61,046 nucleotides of DNA. Origin: JBPEWY01 sp052032225. Lineage in GTDB: Bacteria > Bacteroidota > Bacteroidia > Flavobacteriales > Flavobacteriaceae. Below, piece after piece: positions 8,834 through 17,232 of this stretch. The stretch's first letter is position 1, and every line of letters begins with the position of its first letter. The translations under genes and the position numbers were made by a program. The notes beneath the pieces are model-generated. The model ran no database searches, was not told the origin of the DNA, and saw only the letters and a list, made by a program, of their open reading frames with translations. The stretch covers positions 1 through 61,046 of the forward strand of contig JBPEWY010000017.1 in the NCBI GenBank assembly GCA_052032225.1, read 5' to 3'.

Positions 8834-11572
8834 ATGAAACCCCTACTAATAGTAATCTCTTTTTGTTTTATAAGTATCTGTGCGCATGCTCAAGGTGAAG
8901 CAGACAACTGGTATTTTGGAAATGGTGCAGGAATAAAATTTAATAGTAACGGCACTATAACTACACTAACCAACGGGCAGTTAAATACTTTTGAAGGTTG
9001 TGCTACTATTTCTGATGCTGATGGCAATTTATTATTTTATACAGATGGTATAACTGTGTACAACAGGCAACATGCAGTTATGCAAAATGGCAATGGCCTT
9101 TTTGGTGATCCATCAAGTACGCAATCTGCTATTATAGTCCCGAAGCCCAATGACCCTGATATTTTTTACATTTTTACAGTAGATACTCAGGTAGGCCAGA
9201 ACGATACTGATAATGGTTTTAACTACTCTATAGTAAACATGTCTTTAGATAACGGTAATGGTGCCGTAACACAAAAAAACATAAACCTTTTAAGTGATTG
9301 TTCAGAAAAAATTACAGCCGTAGTAAAAGATTGTTTTGAGAAATCTATTTGGGTAATAACCTTTGCTACAGAAAACGGGCAACCGGGTTTATTTAATACA
9401 TTTCACGCTTTCGAAGTAAATACAAGTGGCGTTGTAAGAACTTCTGTAAAAACCACATTTAACTCGTTAAGTATAAATGATTGGAGAGGTTATTTAAAAC
9501 TATCTTCAGATGGTACAAAAGCTGCTTGTGCTAACGCCAGCGATGGACTATATCTGTTAGATTTTGATGCGCAATCCGGTACATTTTCTAACTTACAAAA
9601 AATAAATATTACATCATCTAACAACGCTCCTTACGGTATTGAGTTTTCTCCAAATAATAACTTATTGTATGTTCATGCTTCTAATGATTTTGATGCTTCC
9701 TCACCTACCGGACACAACTCTAGTTTATTGCAATTTAATCTAACAGCACCCAACATATCTAACAGTCAAGTAATTTTAGATAACAGACCCATTTACAGAG
9801 GAGCATTACAATTAGGTCCGAATGGCAAAATATACCGTTCTATTGCAAATTCTTATTTAGAAGGCACAGAATATTTGGGTGTAATTAATAATCCGGATGC
9901 AGTTGGTAATGCAGCTAATTACCAACACAATGCGGTATGGTTATCAGGAAAAAAAGCTACGCAAGGATTACCGCCCTTTATTCAATCTTTCTTTAATAAA
10001 ACCAATATCATAAAAAATGCAGATGGCAGTACCAGTAGCTCACTCGAACTCTGCGATGGAGAGCGTTTTACTTTAGAAACAGAGCTTATTGCAAACGCCA
10101 CATACAGTTGGGAGTTTGAAGGAAATCAATTATCAGAAACCGGCAATACTCTAGAAGTAATTAATGCCACTGCTGCAAATTCGGGTAGATACCAAGTTAC
10201 TATAACATTACCAGACCCTTCTGAATGCCCTATAATTGGAGAAGCACAAATCATAGTAAATCCATTGCCAACTGCTAATAATGCACAACTTATACAATGT
10301 GATTTAGACAACCAAACTATAGGAGCATCTACAGATGGTGTAACCGCTTTTAATTTAGAGCAAGCTATCCCGGATATAACTATCGGTAACAATACAGTAC
10401 TTTTTTATGAAAGCACTACAGATAGAGACAACAACAACCCAATTACTAACCCTATTGGGTATAAAAACACCTCTGCATTTAATCAAACTATTTATGTTAA
10501 GGTAATTAATAGCAATGGTTGTGAACAATTTAGCCAATTAAATTTGCAGGTTCAATCTACTACAGCAAGCCTACCCAAAAACCACGATTGGTATACTTGC
10601 GATATAGACGCGTTAGATACTGAGCTTGTTGGAAGTTTTAATTTAAATATGCTAAAAGCACAACATTACCCTAATTTAGAAGTCGGCTTTTATACCTCTT
10701 TAGAAGATGCATCATTAGAACTGAATGATATTTCTAGTGATAACTTTCTAACTCAATCTACAACAATTTATGCAAGAATAGAGCAAAACAATGAATGTCA
10801 AGGTGTAGAAGAAATTAGTCTTTGGGTATTAGAAACTCCTAAAATTGAGTTAGAAGATAGTTTTATTTTATGCACAGACAACCCTCCAATTTATATTAAT
10901 GCTCAAAATAACTTAGATAGCTACACTTGGTATAAAGTAAATAATGATGGTACAGAAACCCAAGTTGAAAACTCTCAAATGTTAACCGTTACAGCTCCGG
11001 GAACATACAGGTTTGAAGGCGGTTACTATCATAATACTGCAGATATTTGGTGTACAAACAGTAAAACTTTTCAAGTAGTGCCATCTAATGCAGCATTAAT
11101 TACTGAAGCAATTATAACAGACTTAAGTAATAATAATACAATTACTGTAACTGTTAGTGGAGATGGCAATTATGAATATGCATTAAACAATGCTTTAGGT
11201 CCTTATCAAGACAGTAATACTTTTACAAATGTGCCCGCTGGGTTTCATTATGTTTTTGTTAGAGATAAAAATGGTTGCGGTACAACAGCTCCTTATCGTG
11301 TTTCTGTGATTGGCTACCCTAAATTTTTTACGCCAAATGGGGATTTTGCAAACGACTTTTGGCAGCTTCAAGGAGTAGACAATCAGTTTCAAAGCTCAAG
11401 CAAAATCTATATTTTCAATAGATTTGGACAACTAGTTGCTAAAGTAGATCCTACTTCTAGAGGTTGGGACGGTACAATAAACGGCAGGCCACTTCCGGCA
11501 TCAGATTATTGGTTTAGAGTATTTTTAGATGATGGCAGACAAGTTAAAGGTCATTTTTCTTTAATCAGATAA
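8834..11572 (+). CDS. Secreted protein with type IX (type B) C-terminal sorting domain
   Basis: 912-residue surface protein. An N-terminal Sec signal peptide ends near AHAQ (residue 20). Residues about 25-390 look like a WD/beta-propeller-type repeat region (DNWYFGNGAGIKF, repeated blade-like strands). An Ig/PKD-like domain follows with TYSWEFEGNQLSETG, then further beta-rich segments. The last 85 or so residues match the gliding-motility-associated/CHU_C domain: FFTPNGDFANDFW, IYIFNRFGQL and the final GHFSLIR. Type B signals route cargo through the type IX secretion system, often to SprF-dependent surface display. Many paralogues exist in gliding flavobacteria; the ligand is unknown. Confidence 0.9.
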   Translation: MKPLLIVISFCFISICAHAQGEADNWYFGNGAGIKFNSNGTITTLTNGQLNTFEGCATISDADGNLLFYTDGITVYNRQHAVMQNGNGLFGDPSSTQSAIIVPKPNDPDIFYIFTVDTQVGQNDTDNGFNYSIVNMSLDNGNGAVTQKNINLLSDCSEKITAVVKDCFEKSIWVITFATENGQPGLFNTFHAFEVNTSGVVRTSVKTTFNSLSINDWRGYLKLSSDGTKAACANASDGLYLLDFDAQSGTFSNLQKINITSSNNAPYGIEFSPNNNLLYVHASNDFDASSPTGHNSSLLQFNLTAPNISNSQVILDNRPIYRGALQLGPNGKIYRSIANSYLEGTEYLGVINNPDAVGNAANYQHNAVWLSGKKATQGLPPFIQSFFNKTNIIKNADGSTSSSLELCDGERFTLETELIANATYSWEFEGNQLSETGNTLEVINATAANSGRYQVTITLPDPSECPIIGEAQIIVNPLPTANNAQLIQCDLDNQTIGASTDGVTAFNLEQAIPDITIGNNTVLFYESTTDRDNNNPITNPIGYKNTSAFNQTIYVKVINSNGCEQFSQLNLQVQSTTASLPKNHDWYTCDIDALDTELVGSFNLNMLKAQHYPNLEVGFYTSLEDASLELNDISSDNFLTQSTTIYARIEQNNECQGVEEISLWVLETPKIELEDSFILCTDNPPIYINAQNNLDSYTWYKVNNDGTETQVENSQMLTVTAPGTYRFEGGYYHNTADIWCTNSKTFQVVPSNAALITEAIITDLSNNNTITVTVSGDGNYEYALNNALGPYQDSNTFTNVPAGFHYVFVRDKNGCGTTAPYRVSVIGYPKFFTPNGDFANDFWQLQGVDNQFQSSSKIYIFNRFGQLVAKVDPTSRGWDGTINGRPLPASDYWFRVFLDDGRQVKGHFSLIR

Positions 11573-11624
11573 TAGTACCTTTATGCGTTAAAACTTATCA
11601 ATTTTTATCAGCTTTCTTTAGCAT

Positions 11625-13613
11625 ATGAAATTTAAAGTAGTATCAGATTTTAAACCAACTGGCGATCAGCCTCAAGCAATACAAGAACTGGCAAACGGTA
11701 TAGTTTCGGGAGATCGTTACCAAACACTTTTGGGTGTTACCGGTTCTGGTAAAACATTTACTATTGCTAATGTTATAGAAAAAGTACAGCGACCTACATT
11801 GGTTTTAGCGCACAATAAAACATTAGCAGCGCAATTATATTCTGAGTTTAAACAATTTTTCCCTGAAAATGCAGTAGAATACTTTGTTTCTTATTACGAT
11901 TATTATCAGCCCGAAGCCTATATTCCTGTTACCGGAACCTATATAGAAAAAGATTTATCTATTAATGAAGAGATAGAAAAATTAAGGCTTAGCGCTACCT
12001 CTTCGCTACTTTCGGGAAGAAGAGATGTTTTGGTAGTAGCATCGGTTTCATGTCTGTATGGTATTGGAAATCCGGTAGAATTTCAGAAAAATGTAATAAG
12101 TATAGAAGAAGGGCAAATTATTTCCAGAACCAAGTTTTTACAACAATTAGTTCAGAGTTTATATTCACGTACAACAGCCGATTTTTTAAATGGTAATTTT
12201 AGAGTAAAGGGAGATGTTGTAGATATTTACCCAAGCTATGCAGATCATGCATACAGAATTCACTTTTTTGGAGATGAGATTGAAGAAATTGAAGCCTTTA
12301 ATCCAGCCAACAATAAAGTAATAGAAAAGTATGATCGGCTAAATATTTATCCGGCTAATATGTTTGTTACATCACCGGATGTGCTCCAGAATGCCATACA
12401 TCAAATTCAAGAAGACTTGGTAAAACAAGTTGCATATTTTAAAGAAATAGGCAAACATCTTGAAGCAAAAAGACTTGAAGAGCGCACTAATTTTGATCTG
12501 GAGATGATTAGAGAATTAGGATACTGCTCCGGAATAGAAAACTACTCAAGATACCTAGATGGCAGAGAGCCCGGAACCAGACCATTCTGTTTGCTGGATT
12601 ACTTTCCTGATGATTATTTAATGGTAGTAGATGAAAGTCACGTTACTATACCTCAAGTACACGCCATGTACGGAGGAGATAGAAGTCGAAAAGAAAATTT
12701 AGTAGAATACGGTTTTAGGCTTCCGGCTGCATTAGATAACCGTCCGTTAAAATTTGAAGAATTTGAAGCACTTCAAAATCAAGTAATCTATGTAAGTGCT
12801 ACTCCGGCAGATTATGAGCTTCAGAAAACAGGAGGTGTTTATGTAGAACAAGTTATTAGACCAACAGGACTGTTAGATCCGGTAATAGAAGTTAGACCAA
12901 GTGAAAATCAAATTGATGATTTAGTAGAAGAAATTCATCAAAGGGTAGAAAAAGATGAGCGCGTTTTAGTAACTACGCTTACTAAACGTATGGCCGAAGA
13001 GCTTACCAAATACCTAAGCAGAATTCAAATTAGATGTAGGTATATACATAGCGATGTAGATACTTTAGAGCGCGTAGAAATTATGCAAGACCTCAGAAAA
13101 GGGTTGTTTGATGTTCTAATTGGTGTTAACCTATTGCGTGAAGGATTAGATTTACCGGAAGTATCTTTGGTTGCTATTTTAGATGCAGATAAAGAAGGTT
13201 TTTTGCGTAGTACTCGTTCTCTCACGCAAACAGTTGGTAGAGCTGCAAGAAACCTAAACGGAAAAGCAATTATGTATGCTGATAAAATTACAGACAGCAT
13301 GCAACGTACAATAGATGAAACAAATTATCGTAGAGAGAAGCAAATGGCTTATAATAAAGCCAACAATATTACACCACAAGCACTTAACAAAAGCTTAGAA
13401 AACGCCCTAAGTAAAGAGCCAGTTAAAGTATTTGATTTTGAAAAAAACCTCTCTAAAGCAGCAGAAACAGATATTGCCTATTTAACAAAACCACAAATTG
13501 AGAAAAAAATCAGAGAAAAACGTAAAGCAATGGAAAAAGCTGCTAAAGACTTAAACTTTGTAGAAGCAGCCAAATTACGAGATGAAATTAAGGCTTTACA
13601 AGAACACCTTTAA
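11625..13613 (+). CDS. uvrB: UvrABC excinuclease subunit B
   Basis: Damage-verification helicase of nucleotide excision repair. The 662 residues are the full family length. Walker A GVTGSGKT is at 37-44, the beta-hairpin block is YYDYYQPEAYIP, the DESH helicase box is at 336-339, motif VI lies in QTVGRAARN, and the UVR domain that contacts UvrA/UvrC is at the C-terminus (DLNFVEAAKLRDEI). A weak -7-like TACCTTTA sits about 45 bases upstream (11576-11583). The TPR lipoprotein gene begins 4 bases after the stop. Confidence 0.98.
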   Translation: MKFKVVSDFKPTGDQPQAIQELANGIVSGDRYQTLLGVTGSGKTFTIANVIEKVQRPTLVLAHNKTLAAQLYSEFKQFFPENAVEYFVSYYDYYQPEAYIPVTGTYIEKDLSINEEIEKLRLSATSSLLSGRRDVLVVASVSCLYGIGNPVEFQKNVISIEEGQIISRTKFLQQLVQSLYSRTTADFLNGNFRVKGDVVDIYPSYADHAYRIHFFGDEIEEIEAFNPANNKVIEKYDRLNIYPANMFVTSPDVLQNAIHQIQEDLVKQVAYFKEIGKHLEAKRLEERTNFDLEMIRELGYCSGIENYSRYLDGREPGTRPFCLLDYFPDDYLMVVDESHVTIPQVHAMYGGDRSRKENLVEYGFRLPAALDNRPLKFEEFEALQNQVIYVSATPADYELQKTGGVYVEQVIRPTGLLDPVIEVRPSENQIDDLVEEIHQRVEKDERVLVTTLTKRMAEELTKYLSRIQIRCRYIHSDVDTLERVEIMQDLRKGLFDVLIGVNLLREGLDLPEVSLVAILDADKEGFLRSTRSLTQTVGRAARNLNGKAIMYADKITDSMQRTIDETNYRREKQMAYNKANNITPQALNKSLENALSKEPVKVFDFEKNLSKAAETDIAYLTKPQIEKKIREKRKAMEKAAKDLNFVEAAKLRDEIKALQEHL

Positions 13614-13617
13614 TTAT

Positions 13618-14544
13618 ATGAAAAACTTTGTATTTATAGTATTACTATTTTCTTTTTTAGCTTGTAAAAACGATACTCAAAAAAATAATGAAAATACACA
13701 AGCAAACCTACAAGCATACTCTTTATTTAACGAGCCATTATATTCAGCAGAACCTTCTGAAGCGCTTATAGAACGAAGCAAAAAACACTTAGAAAATTAC
13801 AAAAGAGATTCTTTAAACGTTAATAACATAATCTGGCACGGTAGGTTTACTGCTTATCAAGGTGATTACAAAAAAGCAATCAGTATTTTTTCTGAAGGAA
13901 TAAAACATTTTCCAGAAGATCCCAGACTTTACAGACACAGAGGGCACAGATACATAACCATTAGAAAGTTTGATTTAGCTGTAAAAGATTTAGAACATGC
14001 TGCCAAACTAATAAAAAACACACCAAACCAAATAGAACCCGATGGCATGCCCAACGCCATGAATATTCCGGTAAGTACCTTACATGGTAATATTTGGTAT
14101 CATTTAGGGTTGGCTTATTATTTAAACAATAACTTAAGCTTGGCATATGAAGCTTTTAAAAATTGTTTGCAAACCAGCTCTAATGCAGATAATGTAGTTT
14201 CTTCTTCGCATTGGTTGTATATGATTTTACGAAGACTTAACAAAAACAAAGAAGCTGCACAGGTTCTTACTAAAATTACAGATAGTATGAGTGTAATAGA
14301 AAATCATGCTTATCATAAATTATGTTTATTTTATAAAGAAGCGATTTCCGAAGATAGCTTATTCACAGACTCCGGAGCTCCTAGTAATGATGCTATAGCT
14401 TACGGCATTGCTAATTGGTATTTTTACAACGGCGAGGTGAAAAAATCTAAAAAGCTTTTAGAGAAGTTGTTAAATAAAAAAAGTTGGAATTCTTTTGGTT
14501 ATATAGCTGCAGAATCTCATTACTATCACAACTTTGCAAAATAA
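13618..14544 (+). CDS. TPR-containing lipoprotein
   Basis: 308-residue predicted lipoprotein. The ATG at 13618 is preferred over an upstream in-frame start inside uvrB because it begins directly with a lipoprotein signal (MKNFVFIVLLFSFLAC; lipobox FLAC). The mature part has helical tetratricopeptide-like repeats, for example in WHGRFTAYQGDYKKAISIFSEG and YHLGLAYYLNNNLSLAYEAF. It is probably anchored in the outer or inner membrane facing the periplasm as a protein-protein scaffold. It lies directly behind uvrB, which looks like operon packing rather than a shared pathway. No specific function is recognised. Confidence 0.8.
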   Translation: MKNFVFIVLLFSFLACKNDTQKNNENTQANLQAYSLFNEPLYSAEPSEALIERSKKHLENYKRDSLNVNNIIWHGRFTAYQGDYKKAISIFSEGIKHFPEDPRLYRHRGHRYITIRKFDLAVKDLEHAAKLIKNTPNQIEPDGMPNAMNIPVSTLHGNIWYHLGLAYYLNNNLSLAYEAFKNCLQTSSNADNVVSSSHWLYMILRRLNKNKEAAQVLTKITDSMSVIENHAYHKLCLFYKEAISEDSLFTDSGAPSNDAIAYGIANWYFYNGEVKKSKKLLEKLLNKKSWNSFGYIAAESHYYHNFAK

Positions 14545-14546
14545 AA

Positions 14547-14570
14547 GCGTTCTAACGCATGTTAGAACGC
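14547..14570 (-). terminator. Rho-independent terminator for hsp20
   Basis: Perfect 10-bp stem (GCGTTCTAAC/GTTAGAACGC) with a GCAT loop. On the minus strand it is followed by a U-rich run (TTTTATTTTG). It also lies 2 bases after the stop of the rightward TPR gene, but the plus side has no U tract. Confidence 0.75.
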
Positions 14571-14594
14571 CACAAAACATTAGTTAAAAAAAAA

Positions 14595-15038
14595 TTAAGA
14601 AACCTTTATTAAACGTTTTGGATTATGAGGTTTTATTTCCTTTTTCGGAACCTCTATTTGCAGCAATCCATCGTTATAATTTGCTTTAATCTTATCTGTG
14701 TTAACATTTTCAGGTAATGTAAACGAACGTTTAAACGTTGTGTAACTAAACTCTTTTCTGGTGTAACGTCCGTCTTTATCTTTTTCTTCATGTTTTTCTT
14801 CTTTTTCAGAAGATACTGTTAACACATTATCATCTACTTCTATATTAAAATCTTTTTTATTCATTCCCGGAGCAGCAAAATCAATTTGGAAACCTTTATC
14901 TGTTTCTTTAATATTTACTGCCGGTACGTTACCAACCCCACTACCTTGCAATGTTAATCCTCCGAAAACTTCAGGAGAAAGAAAGTCATCAAACAAGGTT
15001 GGAAATCCTAAATCGTTATTAAATTTTAGTAAGCCCAT
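14595..15038 (-). CDS. Small heat shock protein, Hsp20/alpha-crystallin family
   Basis: 147-residue ATP-independent holdase chaperone. The alpha-crystallin domain runs from about residue 38 to 135, with VNIKETDKGFQIDFAAPGM, the phenylalanine-rich strand SYTTFKRSFTLPE and the conserved YNDGLLQIEVPK. The C-terminal tail RLIKVS contains an I-x-V type oligomerisation motif. The upstream region holds a palindrome (15115-15131) that could be a stress operator, and the downstream hairpin terminates it. Confidence 0.93.
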   Translation of the reverse strand: MGLLKFNNDLGFPTLFDDFLSPEVFGGLTLQGSGVGNVPAVNIKETDKGFQIDFAAPGMNKKDFNIEVDDNVLTVSSEKEEKHEEKDKDGRYTRKEFSYTTFKRSFTLPENVNTDKIKANYNDGLLQIEVPKKEIKPHNPKRLIKVS

Positions 15039-15114
15039 AGTATATATTTTTTTGGTTAAACATCAACTTCTAAATTCATTTAATTATGGGCAAACTATAT
15101 ACCAACAACAAAAC

Positions 15115-15131
15115 AATGACTTTTTGTCATT
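15115..15131. promoter_or_regulatory. Palindrome AATGAC-N5-GTCATT upstream of hsp20
   Basis: Perfect 6-bp inverted repeat with a 5-base spacer (AATGACTTTTTGTCATT), 77 bases before the Hsp20 start; a related TTGAC(A) occurs again 25 bases away near 15156. It could be a transcription factor operator; it is not a CIRCE element (TTAGCACTC-N9-GAGTGCTAA). Confidence 0.4.
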
Positions 15132-15161
15132 AAAAATCAAAATAAAGAAGACAAATTGACA

Positions 15162-15563
15162 TTAATTATGTTGTGCTTTAAAGATTTTTATTAGCACGTC
15201 TGGAGGAATCACTTTATTGGGATAATTGTGCATTATTTTAAGTACTTTCTCTACTGCTATGGGGCTTAAACCCATTTTTAACCCAATATCTTTTAACTTT
15301 TCTGTTTCTTTATCGTGTTGCTCTAAATCTACATTCATTAAAAGCACCAATCTGTGAAACTGCAATATTCGCTGAGCTTCTGTTTTAATAGGTACACGTT
15401 GTACCTTTACTGTAAAAAGCGAATCAAAAACCTGCTTATTAATTCCTAACTGCTGCGCTACAGCCCATAAAAAATTATACTCGGCTTCTTTAATATTATC
15501 ATCAGCTCGAGCAAAAGCAATCATTTCAGATAGCAGGCTTAATTTTTCACGTTCTGTATTCAT
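15162..15563 (-). CDS. TerB-like small helical protein
   Basis: 133-residue, all-helical cytoplasmic protein. The start LLSEMIAFARADDNIKEAEYNFL resembles the TerB/DjlA-N type fold, in which an acidic helix (here the DDNIKEAE block) can bind metal. The second half carries MGLSPIAVEKVLKIM. The family is common in flavobacteria and has no established role. It is sometimes given misleading excinuclease names in databases; nothing in the sequence supports that. It precedes hsp20 on the same strand with a 123-base gap containing a palindrome, and is divergent from the esterase. Confidence 0.6.
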   Translation of the reverse strand: MNTEREKLSLLSEMIAFARADDNIKEAEYNFLWAVAQQLGINKQVFDSLFTVKVQRVPIKTEAQRILQFHRLVLLMNVDLEQHDKETEKLKDIGLKMGLSPIAVEKVLKIMHNYPNKVIPPDVLIKIFKAQHN

Positions 15564-15624
15564 TTAATTTAGTATTAACAGCTATATTTAAATTAAATTA
15601 AGTATTTAATACATATTAACGTAC

Positions 15625-16413
15625 ATGAAACATCTTTTATTTTTGAGTTTTTTGTTTACATACACCCTATGCTTTTCTCAAAGTACAGCTTCTAAAAACG
15701 TATCTACTTTTAATATTTATTCACCGGAACTAGATACACTAAAAACCATATGGGTTTATTTACCTGAAAATTATGAGCATACAACAATAAAATATCCGGT
15801 TGTATATATGCACGATGCTCAAAATTTATTTGATGCTAAAACCTCATTTGTTGGCGAATGGGAAGTAGATGAAACCTTAGATAGTTTAAACCTAAATGTT
15901 ATAATTATAGGCATTGAGCATGGCGGTAAAAAAAGAATTGATGAGCTTACTCCTTTTAAACATCCTAAATACAAAGGCGGAAACGGCGATGCTTATTTAA
16001 GTTTTATTGTAAATACATTAAAGCCTCATATAGATAAAACATTCAGGACCAAAAACAACACTACAAACACCTATATTTTTGGGAGTTCTTTAGGAGGTTT
16101 AATCTCTTTTTATGCTGTTTTAAAATATCCCGAAATATTTGGAAAAGCAGGAGTCTTTTCTCCAAGCTTTTGGTTTTCCGATAAAATTTTTGAAATGGCT
16201 AAAGATTCTAAATTAAATCATAAAACACTATATATAGCAACCGGAGGCAAAGAAGGTTTTAACATGGTTCCGGATCACAAGAAAATGGATTCTATTTTAC
16301 AAACTAAGCGTCATATTACCTTAGCAAGTTTTATTAGAGAAAACGAAGAGCACAACGAAGCTTTTTGGCGTAAAGAATTTAAAAAAGCTATTGTATGGTT
16401 GTTACAAAATTAG
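15625..16413 (+). CDS. Secreted alpha/beta hydrolase, esterase D/enterochelin-esterase type
   Basis: 262-residue exported hydrolase with a Sec signal (MKHLLFLSFLFTYTLCFSQ). The fold matches the putative esterase family (PF00756): WVYLPENYEH, PVVYMHDAQNLFD, the nucleophile elbow FGSSLGGL (G-x-S-x-G-G), SPSFWF and a late catalytic-type His in HNEAFW. Substrates of such enzymes include siderophore esters, glycan acyl esters and feruloyl esters; none is indicated here. Its stop overlaps the stop of the convergent membrane protein by four bases (TTAG at 16410-16413). Confidence 0.85.
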   Translation: MKHLLFLSFLFTYTLCFSQSTASKNVSTFNIYSPELDTLKTIWVYLPENYEHTTIKYPVVYMHDAQNLFDAKTSFVGEWEVDETLDSLNLNVIIIGIEHGGKKRIDELTPFKHPKYKGGNGDAYLSFIVNTLKPHIDKTFRTKNNTTNTYIFGSSLGGLISFYAVLKYPEIFGKAGVFSPSFWFSDKIFEMAKDSKLNHKTLYIATGGKEGFNMVPDHKKMDSILQTKRHITLASFIRENEEHNEAFWRKEFKKAIVWLLQN

Positions 16414-17102
16414 TTGCTGTTTAAAGTAAACTTAAACGATTTCATTTGTTGTTGTATATAATTTAACAACGTGAATATTAAAAGAGTAACCCCTAACATT
16501 TCTAGCAGCTCCTCAACAGAATATAATATAGCATACGTTAAAGTTAATTTTCCGTTGGAGCTGGCCTCGCCTCCTTCTAAAATTTCTATTCCAACAGCGC
16601 CAATACAAAAAATTACACCTGATATAATTAATAGATTTCTTGTTTTCTTTGGCAGTCGCCATAAAAATTTTAAATAAAATATAAAAAGCAATAAAGCCAA
16701 TACACCATAAGGTATTACCCAAACATAGTACAGCAATCCATCTGTTTGAAAAATATATGTTTTTATGTAGCCGTTAATTCTTTCATGAATTTGAAGTGAT
16801 TCATCTATTGCTAAAAAAATAAAAACTATCGATAGAAAAAACCAATGCCATTTTTTATTGATTTTCCCTCCATCAACAAAAAAAGCTAAGAGTAACAAAG
16901 CTGCCGCAAAAAATAGTAGCAAAACAGAAAATAGAGTAGGAATGCTTTTTTCTGTATCAAAATTAAATAGCTCTGCTAAATTCTGTAATACAGTTGAAGA
17001 GCTATCTAAAAAAAATAATCCTATACAGTTAAATATAAATAGTGAGATAATTATTAAGAGCAAACACTTAAAAACATGTTGCGGAATTATTTTAAATTCC
17101 AT
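16410..17102 (-). CDS. Unknown six-helix membrane protein with buried acidic/His motif
   Basis: I do not recognise a named family. The 230 residues contain six predicted transmembrane segments (about 11-31, 55-76, 86-104, 124-148, 156-172, 195-216). Unusually, polar residues sit in or at the ends of the helices: D100-E101 and H106-E107 at the end of helix 3, E173/E176/E179 at the end of helix 5, and E197-E198/E201 at the start of helix 6. Such a His/Asp/Glu cluster could form an intramembrane metal or proton site. It converges with the esterase, sharing stop-codon bases. No catalytic function is assigned. Confidence 0.7.
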   Translation of the reverse strand: MEFKIIPQHVFKCLLLIIISLFIFNCIGLFFLDSSSTVLQNLAELFNFDTEKSIPTLFSVLLLFFAAALLLLAFFVDGGKINKKWHWFFLSIVFIFLAIDESLQIHERINGYIKTYIFQTDGLLYYVWVIPYGVLALLLFIFYLKFLWRLPKKTRNLLIISGVIFCIGAVGIEILEGGEASSNGKLTLTYAILYSVEELLEMLGVTLLIFTLLNYIQQQMKSFKFTLNSN

Positions 17103-17180
17103 CGCTATTAGGCTTAGAGTTAAGCTGACAATTTAATAAAAAGCTTTCATTTTAAAGTTTAAGCAAAGACAAAACACAAA

Positions 17181-17204
17181 AAAACTCCCATTAATGGGAG
17201 TTTT
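17181..17204 (-). terminator. Terminator of sucC
   Basis: Perfect 10-bp stem AAAACTCCCA/TGGGAGTTTT with a TTAA loop, 29 bases beyond the sucC stop. The arms supply A and U tracts on both sides, so it may work in both directions. Confidence 0.8.
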
Positions 17205-17232
17205 ATAAATGTATATGTAAGTTAAGTATGTT

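Noticed and set aside
13582..13617. Longer N-terminus for the TPR lipoprotein inside uvrB
   Set aside because: The extension adds basic residues before a clean lipoprotein signal at 13618; the ATG there is the natural start.
15162..15563. Excinuclease subunit B-like identity for the TerB-like protein
   Set aside because: No helicase or UVR motif is present; the true uvrB is at 11625-13613.
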